Positions 53,759 to 64,000 of a DNA stretch of 64,000 bases are shown one piece after another; the first letter of the stretch is position 1; every line of letters starts with the position of its first letter. The notes beneath the pieces are model-generated. The model ran no database searches and was not told the DNA's origin. It saw only the letters and a list, made by a program, of their open reading frames with translations. Both the position numbers and the translations under genes were made by a program. This DNA comes from Thioclava dalianensis (GTDB lineage Bacteria > Pseudomonadota > Alphaproteobacteria > Rhodobacterales > Rhodobacteraceae): the NCBI RefSeq assembly GCF_000715505.1, contig NZ_JHEH01000001.1, positions 1 to 64,000 of the forward strand, written 5' to 3'.

Positions 53759-56155
53759 GTGAAAGACACCCATTTGCCCACCGTTCAGGTCCTGCGCGAC
53801 GAGATCGAACATCACCTGACCTATTCGATGGGCAAAGATGCCCGCCATGCTTCGGTCTATGATTGGCGCATGGCGCTCAGCCTTGCAATCCGCGATCGGG
53901 TGGTTGCGCCATGGTTCGCCGCGACCCGCAAGACATGGGAGACCGGGGCCAAGCGGGTTTACTACCTGTCGATGGAGTTCCTGATTGGGCGGATGCTGGA
54001 AGATGCCGCGATCAATCTTGGCATCCGCGACACCTGCCGGGAGGCGCTTGAGGCGCTTGGCCTCGATTACGAGGCGGTGGTCGAGAACGAGCCCGATGCC
54101 GCGCTTGGCAATGGCGGGCTGGGGCGCTTGGCTGCGTGCTACATGGAGAGTATGGCAAGCCTTGGCTGTCCGGGCTACGGCTATGGCATTCGCTACGAGC
54201 ATGGGCTTTTCAAGCAGAAATTCGAGGCCGGGCGGCAGGTCGAGCTGCCCGAGGACTGGCTGCGCCAGCGCCACCCCTGGGAGTTCGAGCGCCCCGAATC
54301 CGTCTATGAGATCGGCTTCAAGGGCACGGTCGAAATGGTCGATGGGAGGGCCGTCTGGACGCCCGGCGAGACGGTGCTGGCTGAGGCCTGCGATATGCCG
54401 ATTGTGGGCTGGGAGGGCAAATGGGCCAATACGCTGCGCCTGTGGTCGGCCAAACCCACCGAGCAATTCGACCTCGCGCGCTTCAACCATGGCGATTACG
54501 CCGCCGCCGCCGAACCCGAGGCGCTGGCACGGACGCTCTCGCGCGTGCTCTATCCCGATGACACGACCTATGCGGGCAAAGAGCTGCGGCTCAAGCAGGA
54601 GTTCTTCCTGACCTCCGCCGCGCTGCAAGACATCCTGCGGCGCCATCTCGCAGCCGAGCTCGCGCTGGAAGATCTGCCCGATCACGTGGCAATCCAGATG
54701 AACGACACCCATCCCGCGATTGCGGGGCCCGAGCTGGTGCGGTTGTTGATGGATGTGCATGGCATGGAATTCGAGGCCGCCATCGACATCACGGTGAAAT
54801 GCCTTGGCTACACCAACCACACGCTGCTGCCCGAAGCGCTCGAACGCTGGGCGACCTATCTGATGGGCACCGTGCTGCCGCGCCATATGCAGATCATCGA
54901 GAAGATCGACAGCTGGCACCGTGCAGCCCATCCCGGGCGGCCCGATTACGTGGGGATCGTCAAGCATCAAGAGGTGCGGATGGGCGAGCTGGCCTTCATC
55001 ACCGCCCACAAGGTCAATGGCGTCTCTGCACTGCATACCGAGCTGATCCGGGAAAACCTGTTTCCGCAGCTCAACCGCCTGCATCCGGGGCGCATCATCA
55101 ACCAGACCAACGGGATCACGCCCCGGCGCTGGCTGCGCATGGCCAATCCCGCGCTCTCGCATCTGATCACCGAAACCATCGGCGCGGGCTGGGAGGCCGA
55201 TCTTGACCGGCTGCGCGCGCTCGAGCCGTATATCGAGGATGCGGGTTTTCTCGATCAGTTCATGGCCGCCAAGCGCGTCAATAAAGAGCATCTGGCGCAT
55301 TGGATCGCGCAGAACCAAGGCATCACTGTCAGCCCCGATGCGATGTTCGACGTGCAGATCAAGCGGCTGCATGAATATAAGCGCCAGCTTCTGAACATCC
55401 TGCAGACCATCGGGGAATGGCACGAGATGCGGGACAATCCGCAGGCCGATTACCAGCCCCGCGTTAAGATCTTTGGCGGCAAGGCAGCCCCCGGCTATGT
55501 CGCGGCCAAGCAGATCATCCGGCTGATCAAGGACGTGGCCGAGGTGATCAACAATGATCCTGCCATTGGTGATCGTCTCAAGATCGTCTATCCGGCCAAT
55601 TACAACGTCTCGATGGCCGAGCGGCTGATCCCGGCGGCGGATCTCTCCGAGCAGATCTCCACCGCGGGCAAAGAGGCCTCTGGCACCGGCAATATGAAAT
55701 TCGCGCTCAACGGCGCGCTGACCATCGGCACGCTCGACGGGGCCAATGTGGAGATCCGCGAACAGGTGGGGGCCGAGAACTTCTTCCTGTTCGGGCTGAC
55801 AGCACCCGAGGTGACGGCGCGGCGCGAAGATCCCGAACATGCGCGCCATGCGATCCTTGAGAGCCAGATGCTGCAAGATGTGCTGCAAATGATTGCCGAG
55901 GGGCGCTTCTCGCCTGAAGAGCCCGGACGCTATCACGATCTCGTTCACACGATGTGGAACAGCGACTATTTTCTCGTGGCTTCGGATTTCGAAGCGTACC
56001 GCGCGGCTCAGAAAGAGGTGGACGCGGCCTTTGCCAATCGCGCAAGCTGGGCGAAGATGGCCGCCCTCAATACGGCGCGAATGGGATTTTTCTCGTCCGA
56101 CCGGGCAATTGCGGGCTACATGAGAGATATCTGGGAGACACGTTCGGCCCTGTAA
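53759..56155 (+). CDS. glgP: Glycogen phosphorylase
   Basis: GlgP releases glucose-1-phosphate from glycogen chain ends using pyridoxal phosphate. The PLP-binding block reads [28 protein letters not shown], with the Lys in [18 protein letters not shown] lies near the N-terminus. At 798 residues it is complete. The start is the GTG at 53759, with GGAG upstream. It opens the rightward glg cluster; glgB follows after 31 bases. Confidence 0.96.
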   Translation: MKDTHLPTVQVLRDEIEHHLTYSMGKDARHASVYDWRMALSLAIRDRVVAPWFAATRKTWETGAKRVYYLSMEFLIGRMLEDAAINLGIRDTCREALEALGLDYEAVVENEPDAALGNGGLGRLAACYMESMASLGCPGYGYGIRYEHGLFKQKFEAGRQVELPEDWLRQRHPWEFERPESVYEIGFKGTVEMVDGRAVWTPGETVLAEACDMPIVGWEGKWANTLRLWSAKPTEQFDLARFNHGDYAAAAEPEALARTLSRVLYPDDTTYAGKELRLKQEFFLTSAALQDILRRHLAAELALEDLPDHVAIQMNDTHPAIAGPELVRLLMDVHGMEFEAAIDITVKCLGYTNHTLLPEALERWATYLMGTVLPRHMQIIEKIDSWHRAAHPGRPDYVGIVKHQEVRMGELAFITAHKVNGVSALHTELIRENLFPQLNRLHPGRIINQTNGITPRRWLRMANPALSHLITETIGAGWEADLDRLRALEPYIEDAGFLDQFMAAKRVNKEHLAHWIAQNQGITVSPDAMFDVQIKRLHEYKRQLLNILQTIGEWHEMRDNPQADYQPRVKIFGGKAAPGYVAAKQIIRLIKDVAEVINNDPAIGDRLKIVYPANYNVSMAERLIPAADLSEQISTAGKEASGTGNMKFALNGALTIGTLDGANVEIREQVGAENFFLFGLTAPEVTARREDPEHARHAILESQMLQDVLQMIAEGRFSPEEPGRYHDLVHTMWNSDYFLVASDFEAYRAAQKEVDAAFANRASWAKMAALNTARMGFFSSDRAIAGYMRDIWETRSAL

Positions 56156-56186
56156 TCACCCGGGGTCGCAGCGAGCAAGGAGCGAT

Positions 56187-58337
56187 ATGGCACTGATCGA
56201 CCGCGCGACCGCCGAAGCCCTGACCGAAGGCCTGCATGCTGATCCGTTCTCGGTGCTGGGGCTCCATGAGACGCGTCTGGTGGCCTTTGTGCCGGGAGCC
56301 GCGCAGGTCTGGGCAGTGGGCGCGCGCGACGAGGTCGAGCTTGCCGAAATCATCCCGGGGCTCTTTGGTGCGAACTGGTCAGGCGGAGCCTATCGGCTGC
56401 GCGCCAGCAACGCGCATGCCACATGGGATTTCGACGATCCTTACGGCTTTGGTCCGGTGCTGGGGCCAATGGATGAATATCTGATCGGCGAGGGCACGCA
56501 TAAGAGGCTTTGGGAAAAACTCGGCGCGCATGTGATCACCCATGAAGAGGTCGACGGGGTGCATTTCGCGGTCTGGGCGCCCAATGCGCGGCGGGTCTCG
56601 GTCGTGGGAGATTTCAATTTCTGGGACGGGCGGCGCCATCAGATGCGCCGGATCGGGGAGACCGGCGCGTGGGAGATCTTCGTGCCGGGGCTACATGCGG
56701 GCGCGCTTTACAAATACGAGCTGCTCGATGCGCAGGGCCGCTTGCTGCCGCTCAAGGCCGATCCGCTGGGCTTTGGGGCAGAGCATCCGCCGGCGCAGGC
56801 CTCCGTTGTGCGCAAGCTCGGCCAGCATCATTTTGGCGATGCGTCGTGGATCAAGCACCGCGCCGCGCGTCACGACCGGCATGCGCCGATCTCGATCTAC
56901 GAGGTCCATCTGGGCTCATGGGTGCGGATCTGGGACGAGGGCGGACGCCCGCTGAGCTATCATGAGCTGGCCGAGAAGCTGATCGATTACGTCTGCGACC
57001 TGGGCTTTACCCATATCGAGCTGCTGCCGATCACCGAATTTCCCTTCGACGGCTCTTGGGGGTATCAACCGATCGGGCTTTATGCGCCCACGATCCGGCA
57101 TGGCCGCCCCGAGGAATTCGCCGAGCTGGTCGATGCGGCGCATCGGCGCGGCATTGGCGTGATCCTTGACTGGGTGCCGGGACATTTTCCGACCGATGCC
57201 CACGGGTTGCAGCGCTTCGACGGCACGGCCCTTTACGAGCATGCCGATCCCAAGGAAGGGTTCCATCAGGACTGGAATACCTTGATCTACAATTACGGTC
57301 GACGCGAGGTTGCGAATTATCTTCTCGCCAACGCCTTGTTCTGGCTTGAAGAATATCACCTCGACGGGCTGCGCGTGGATGCGGTGGCCTCGATGCTTTA
57401 CCGCGATTACTCGCGCGAGCCGGGCCAATGGGTGCCCAATAAGGATGGCGGTCGCGAGAACCTCGAGGCCATTGCCTTTCTTGAGGCGATGAATGCCGCC
57501 TCCTATGGTGGGGCCGAGGGGATCATGACCATCGCCGAAGAGAGCACGGCCTATCCCGGCGTGACCCGTCCGGTCCATGAGGGGGGCTTGGGTTTTGGGT
57601 TCAAATGGAACATGGGCTGGATGAATGATTCCTTACGCTATTTCGCCCGCGATCCACTGTATCGAAAGCACCACCATAACGAGCTTACCTTCGCAAGTTC
57701 ATATACTTACAGCGAGAACTTTATCCTTCCTATCAGCCATGACGAAGTGGTGCATGGTAAGGGCTCGATGCTGGGCAAGATGCCCGGAACGGAGGCCGAG
57801 AAATACGCCAATCTGCGCGCATTCTATGCGTTTCAATGGGCGCATCCGGGCAAGAAGCTGCTGTTCATGGGGCAGGAATTCGGCCAGTGGTCGGAATGGA
57901 GCCATGAGCGTGAGCTGGACTGGTATCTGCTCAACGATGCCCGCCATCAGGGCATCCGGAACCTCGTGCGCGATCTCAACCGGCTCTATCGCGAGACGCC
58001 CGCCTTGCATTGGGGCGATTGCGAGCCGCAGGGCTTTGCGTGGATCGAGGCCGACGATGCAGAGCATTCGGTCTTCGTGTTCGAACGCCGCGCGCCCGAT
58101 GCGCCGACGGTCGTGGTTGCGGCGAACCTGACGCCTGTGGAGCGCACCTATCGGATCGGACTTCCGCAAAGCGGGGAATGGGTCGAGATCCTCAACACCA
58201 ATTCAGCCCATTATGGCGGCGAGAACTGGGGAAATCTGGGTTACATCACCGCCCAGAGTGAGCCGCATTCGAACCGTGACTTCAGTGCGGAGGTCTATTT
58301 GCCGCCGCTCTCTGTCGTGATGTTCACGCAAGCCTAG
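56187..58337 (+). CDS. glgB: 1,4-alpha-glucan branching enzyme
   Basis: GlgB adds alpha-1,6 branches to glycogen. A CBM48 domain ([22 protein letters not shown], about residues 125-150) precedes the GH13 core, with catalytic residues D398 ([10 protein letters not shown]) and E451 (TIAEEST), and a C-terminal beta domain. At 716 residues it is of the usual long type with an extra N-terminal domain. AAGGAGC precedes the ATG. It lies between glgP and glgC. Confidence 0.96.
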   Translation: MALIDRATAEALTEGLHADPFSVLGLHETRLVAFVPGAAQVWAVGARDEVELAEIIPGLFGANWSGGAYRLRASNAHATWDFDDPYGFGPVLGPMDEYLIGEGTHKRLWEKLGAHVITHEEVDGVHFAVWAPNARRVSVVGDFNFWDGRRHQMRRIGETGAWEIFVPGLHAGALYKYELLDAQGRLLPLKADPLGFGAEHPPAQASVVRKLGQHHFGDASWIKHRAARHDRHAPISIYEVHLGSWVRIWDEGGRPLSYHELAEKLIDYVCDLGFTHIELLPITEFPFDGSWGYQPIGLYAPTIRHGRPEEFAELVDAAHRRGIGVILDWVPGHFPTDAHGLQRFDGTALYEHADPKEGFHQDWNTLIYNYGRREVANYLLANALFWLEEYHLDGLRVDAVASMLYRDYSREPGQWVPNKDGGRENLEAIAFLEAMNAASYGGAEGIMTIAEESTAYPGVTRPVHEGGLGFGFKWNMGWMNDSLRYFARDPLYRKHHHNELTFASSYTYSENFILPISHDEVVHGKGSMLGKMPGTEAEKYANLRAFYAFQWAHPGKKLLFMGQEFGQWSEWSHERELDWYLLNDARHQGIRNLVRDLNRLYRETPALHWGDCEPQGFAWIEADDAEHSVFVFERRAPDAPTVVVAANLTPVERTYRIGLPQSGEWVEILNTNSAHYGGENWGNLGYITAQSEPHSNRDFSAEVYLPPLSVVMFTQA

Positions 58338-58364
58338 ATTTTCATCAATTGGGAGGGGGAGAGA

Positions 58365-59636
58365 ATGAAACCACAGCCAAACACGCGCCTGAGCGCGCAG
58401 GCCATGGCCTTTGTCCTGGCGGGCGGTCGCGGCAGTCGCCTGATGGAGCTGACCGACCGACGCGCCAAACCTGCCGTCTATTTCGGGGGCAAGACCCGGA
58501 TCATCGATTTCGCGCTCTCCAACGCGCTCAATTCCGGTATTCGCAAGATGGCGATCGCGACGCAATACAAGGCGCATTCGCTGATCCGCCATGTGCAGCG
58601 CGGCTGGAACTTCTTCCGTGCCGAGCGCAACGAATATCTTGATATTCTTCCCGCAAGTCAGCGCGTGGCCGATAGCCGCTGGTATCTGGGTACTGCCGAT
58701 GCGGTTGCGCAAAACATTGATATCATTGATGATTACGGTGTGAAATTCGTGATCATTCTGGCCGGCGATCATATCTATAAGATGGATTACGAGGTCATGC
58801 TGCAAGAGCATGTCACGACCGGCGCGGATGTCACCATCGGTTGTCTGACCGTACCGCGCACCGAGGCTAAGGCTTTTGGGGTGATGGCGGTCGATGCCAA
58901 GGGGCAGGTCACCGAGTTTCTCGAAAAGCCGAAAAACCCACCCGGGATGCCAGATGATCCAGAAAACAGTCTGGCCTCGATGGGGATCTATGTCTTTGAC
59001 TGGGCCTTCCTGCGCGATCTGTTGCGCCGCGATATGGAGGACAGCAATTCCAGCCATGATTTCGGCCATGATCTGATCCCCGATATCGTGAAGAACGGGC
59101 GCGCGATGGCGCATAAGTTTTCCGATAGCTGCGTGACATCGGGGCTGGAAACCGAGCCTTATTGGCGCGATGTGGGCACCGTGGATGCCTTCTGGCAGGC
59201 CAATATCGATCTGACCGATTTCACGCCCAAGCTCGATCTTTACGACAATGCCTGGCCGATCTGGACCTATGCCGAGATCGTGCCGCCCGCGAAATTCATC
59301 CATGACGAGGATGATCGGCGGGGCTCGGCGGTCTCATCGCTGGTTTCGGGCGATTGTATCGTGTCGGGCTCGGAAGTGCGCCATTCGCTGTTGTTCACCG
59401 GCGTGCGCGCGCATAGCTTTTCGGCGCTCGATCAAGCGGTTGTTTTGCCTTATGTCGATATCGGGCGGCACGCGAAGCTCAGCCAATGCGTGATCGATCG
59501 CGGGGTGCAGATCCCGGCGGGTCTCGTGGTGGGCGAAGATCCCGAAGAGGACGAGAAGTGGTTTCGAAGATCGGAAGGCGGCGTCGTTCTGATCACGCAA
59601 CCAATGCTTGACAGGCGCGCCGCCGCGCTGGATTGA
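58365..59636 (+). CDS. glgC: Glucose-1-phosphate adenylyltransferase (ADP-glucose pyrophosphorylase)
   Basis: GlgC makes ADP-glucose, the controlled step of glycogen synthesis. The nucleotide loop [25 protein letters not shown] (about residues 19-43) and the [16 protein letters not shown] block are typical. A C-terminal beta-helix follows. At 423 residues it matches the family. GGGAGGGGGAGAGA precedes the ATG at 58365, an unusually long purine-rich ribosome site. Rhodobacterial forms are known to be activated by fructose-6-phosphate or pyruvate. Confidence 0.95.
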   Translation: MKPQPNTRLSAQAMAFVLAGGRGSRLMELTDRRAKPAVYFGGKTRIIDFALSNALNSGIRKMAIATQYKAHSLIRHVQRGWNFFRAERNEYLDILPASQRVADSRWYLGTADAVAQNIDIIDDYGVKFVIILAGDHIYKMDYEVMLQEHVTTGADVTIGCLTVPRTEAKAFGVMAVDAKGQVTEFLEKPKNPPGMPDDPENSLASMGIYVFDWAFLRDLLRRDMEDSNSSHDFGHDLIPDIVKNGRAMAHKFSDSCVTSGLETEPYWRDVGTVDAFWQANIDLTDFTPKLDLYDNAWPIWTYAEIVPPAKFIHDEDDRRGSAVSSLVSGDCIVSGSEVRHSLLFTGVRAHSFSALDQAVVLPYVDIGRHAKLSQCVIDRGVQIPAGLVVGEDPEEDEKWFRRSEGGVVLITQPMLDRRAAALD

Positions 59637-59708
59637 AAAGCGGGCAGGGCGCGCGGGTGGTATCACCGGTTTGCGCCTGTCCGCGCACTGTGGAGCGATT
59701 GAAAACGC

Positions 59709-61126
59709 ATGAAAAAAATCCTCTCCGTCGCCTCCGAGGCCGTCCCGCTGATCAAGACCGGAGGCCTGGCCGATGTGGTTGGCGCCTTGCCCGGCGCACT
59801 GGCGCCGCTCGGGTGGGAAATGCGGGTGCTGATCCCGGCCTATCGCGGAGTTATAAAACTTCTGAAATCGAAGAAATCGGTTTGGCAGACGCCGGATCTC
59901 CATGGTGGCGAGGCCCGTCTGATTGAGGGTCGTATCGCCGGTCTGTATGTGCTCGCGCTCGACGCGCCGCATCTCTATGACCGCGAGGGCGGACCGTATT
60001 CCGACGCGGCGGGGGATTATCGCGACAACGCCACGCGCTTTGCGGCGCTTTGTCAGGTGGCAGCCGAGATCGCGCGCGAGGGTGTGGCGGGATGGCGCCC
60101 CGATCTGGTCCATGCCCATGACTGGCATGCGGGGCTCGTGCCGTGGTATCTGCGCGATGAGACGATCCCAACGGTGCTCACGATCCATAACGTCGCCTTT
60201 CAGGGCCGGTTTGCGCGCAGCACGCTTGAGGTGATGCAGCTTCCCGAGGCGGATTTTCATCGCGATCGGGTGGAATATTGGGGGGATGTCTCGACCCTGA
60301 AGGCAGGTTTGATGGGCGCGGATGCGATCACCACGGTCAGCCCGCGCTATGCGCAAGAGCTGATGCGGCCTGAATTCGGTATGGGGCTGGAGGGCGTGTT
60401 GCAACTGCGCGCAGATCGCCTGCACGGCATTCTCAACGGCATCGATCCCGAGCTGTGGTCGCCCGAGAATGACCCGCATATCGTCTCGTTCTCGGCCACG
60501 AGAATGCAGGGAAAAGAGCGCAATAACAAAATGTTGCAAGAGGAATTTCAGCTAGATGTGGAAGGGCCATTGGCGATCCTTGTCAGCCGGTTGACCGATC
60601 AAAAGGGGATCGATCTGATTGCCCCCGCGATTGAGCCGTTTCTTGACGCGGGCGGCGGGCTTGTGGTGCTGGGCTCAGGCGATCGCCGCGCAGAGGCCGC
60701 GATGCTCGATCTGGCTGCGCGCTACCCGTCGCAGGTGGGTGTGCGGATCGGCTATGACGAGGCGCTGAGCCATCGGATGTTCGCAGGCGGTGATGCGGTT
60801 CTCGTGCCCTCGCGGTTCGAGCCTTGCGGGCTCACCCAGCTTTACGGGCTGCGCTACGGCTGTCTGCCGGTGGTCGCGGCAGTGGGTGGGCTGGCCGATA
60901 CGGTGATCGGGCTCACGCCTGCGACCGAGGCTGCGAAGACCTCCACGGGCTTTGTCTTTCACCCCGTCGATGCGCTGGCCTTGCGTCAGGCACTGGCGCA
61001 GGTAACTGCGCTTTACGCCGATCCGAAGGCATGGGCCGCTACGGTGCGCCGGGCGATGAAAACCGATTGGGGCTGGGCGCGCTCGGCTGAGCGGTATGCT
61101 GCATTGTTTCAAGGGTTGCTGAGTCC

Positions 61127-61130
<4 letters not shown>
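59709..61130 (+). CDS. glgA: Glycogen synthase, ADP-glucose type (GT5)
   Basis: GlgA extends alpha-1,4 chains from ADP-glucose. The GT5 motif KTGGLADVVGALP starts at K17. The C-terminal half has VSRLTDQKGIDLI and the glycogen synthase EPCGLTQLYGLRYG block with its catalytic Glu. The length of 473 residues is normal. GGAGCG lies about 10 bases before the ATG. It overlaps glgX by 4 bases. Confidence 0.95.

Positions 61131-64000
<2,870 letters not shown>

Noticed and set aside
53705-55948. Open frame of about 747 codons on the minus strand opposite glgP
   Set aside because: It is a GC-rich shadow frame. The plus-strand frame is a clear glycogen phosphorylase with catalytic motifs, and the minus frame has His/Arg/Gly-rich low-information sequence and no ribosome site.

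Overview
The window looks like a chromosome segment of an alphaproteobacterium of the Rhodobacter/Paracoccus/Thioclava group (Rhodobacteraceae sensu lato). The supporting evidence is the high GC content, a circularly permuted two-piece tmRNA with the tag ANDNRAPVALAA, a chpT phosphotransferase gene, the trgA-trgB-cysK tellurite locus described in Rhodobacter sphaeroides, olsBA ornithine-lipid genes, and an SspB-alpha type ClpX adaptor. The genus cannot be fixed from this sequence alone.

Positions 1-5175 are the right-hand end of a prophage or integrated phage-derived element. It holds a lysis cassette (GH24 endolysin cut by the window edge, Rz-like i-spanin, nested Rz1-like o-spanin). A convergent leftward operon of eight very small genes follows, several rich in Cys and zinc-ribbon-like, and it ends in a tRNA-Arg(UCU) with an encoded CCA. 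A divergent regulatory region with repeated GAAAGC half-sites, two rightward hypothetical genes and two small cargo genes complete it. The element stops at a 50-bp 3' fragment of a tRNA-Val(UAC) gene (5126-5175), which I read as an attachment site. No integrase is visible, and the other end lies left of the window.

Positions 5176-22600 carry a pirin, four perfect tandem tRNA-Asp genes, proA, chpT, olsB-olsA, an RHH/DUF4169 pair, trkA-trkH, hfq-hflX, a membrane-anchored penicillin-acylase-family hydrolase, a 3-hydroxyisobutyrate-dehydrogenase-like enzyme, a HGSNAT-like membrane protein, an MFS transporter, and ssb. The ssb gene has an 80-bp tandem duplication that shifts the frame away from the canonical acidic tip.

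Positions 22600-35700 carry a PepSY protein, a cytochrome b-like protein and a membrane-bound LuxR-type regulator in a row. They are followed by a lytic transglycosylase, a SYLF lipoprotein, hemB, mfd, fumC, sspB, a DUF1194 protein, the tmRNA and an APC-like permease. Positions 35700-43750 carry a photolyase, trgA, trgB, cysK, an MscS-family channel, an AlaX-like editing protein and a PACE efflux protein.

Positions 43900-49120 are a complete branched-chain amino acid ABC transporter (livK, then after a strong terminator livG-F-H-M, all leftward). After a GlxA-type regulator and a class II DAHP synthase, the window ends in a glycogen cluster: a leftward GH13 alpha-glucosidase, then rightward glgP-glgB-glgC-glgA-glgX-pgm. 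This covers synthesis (pgm, glgC, glgA, glgB) and breakdown (glgP, glgX), and pgm is cut by the window end. The most unusual material is the prophage small-gene operon with its repeated gene-junction module, and the ssb duplication.
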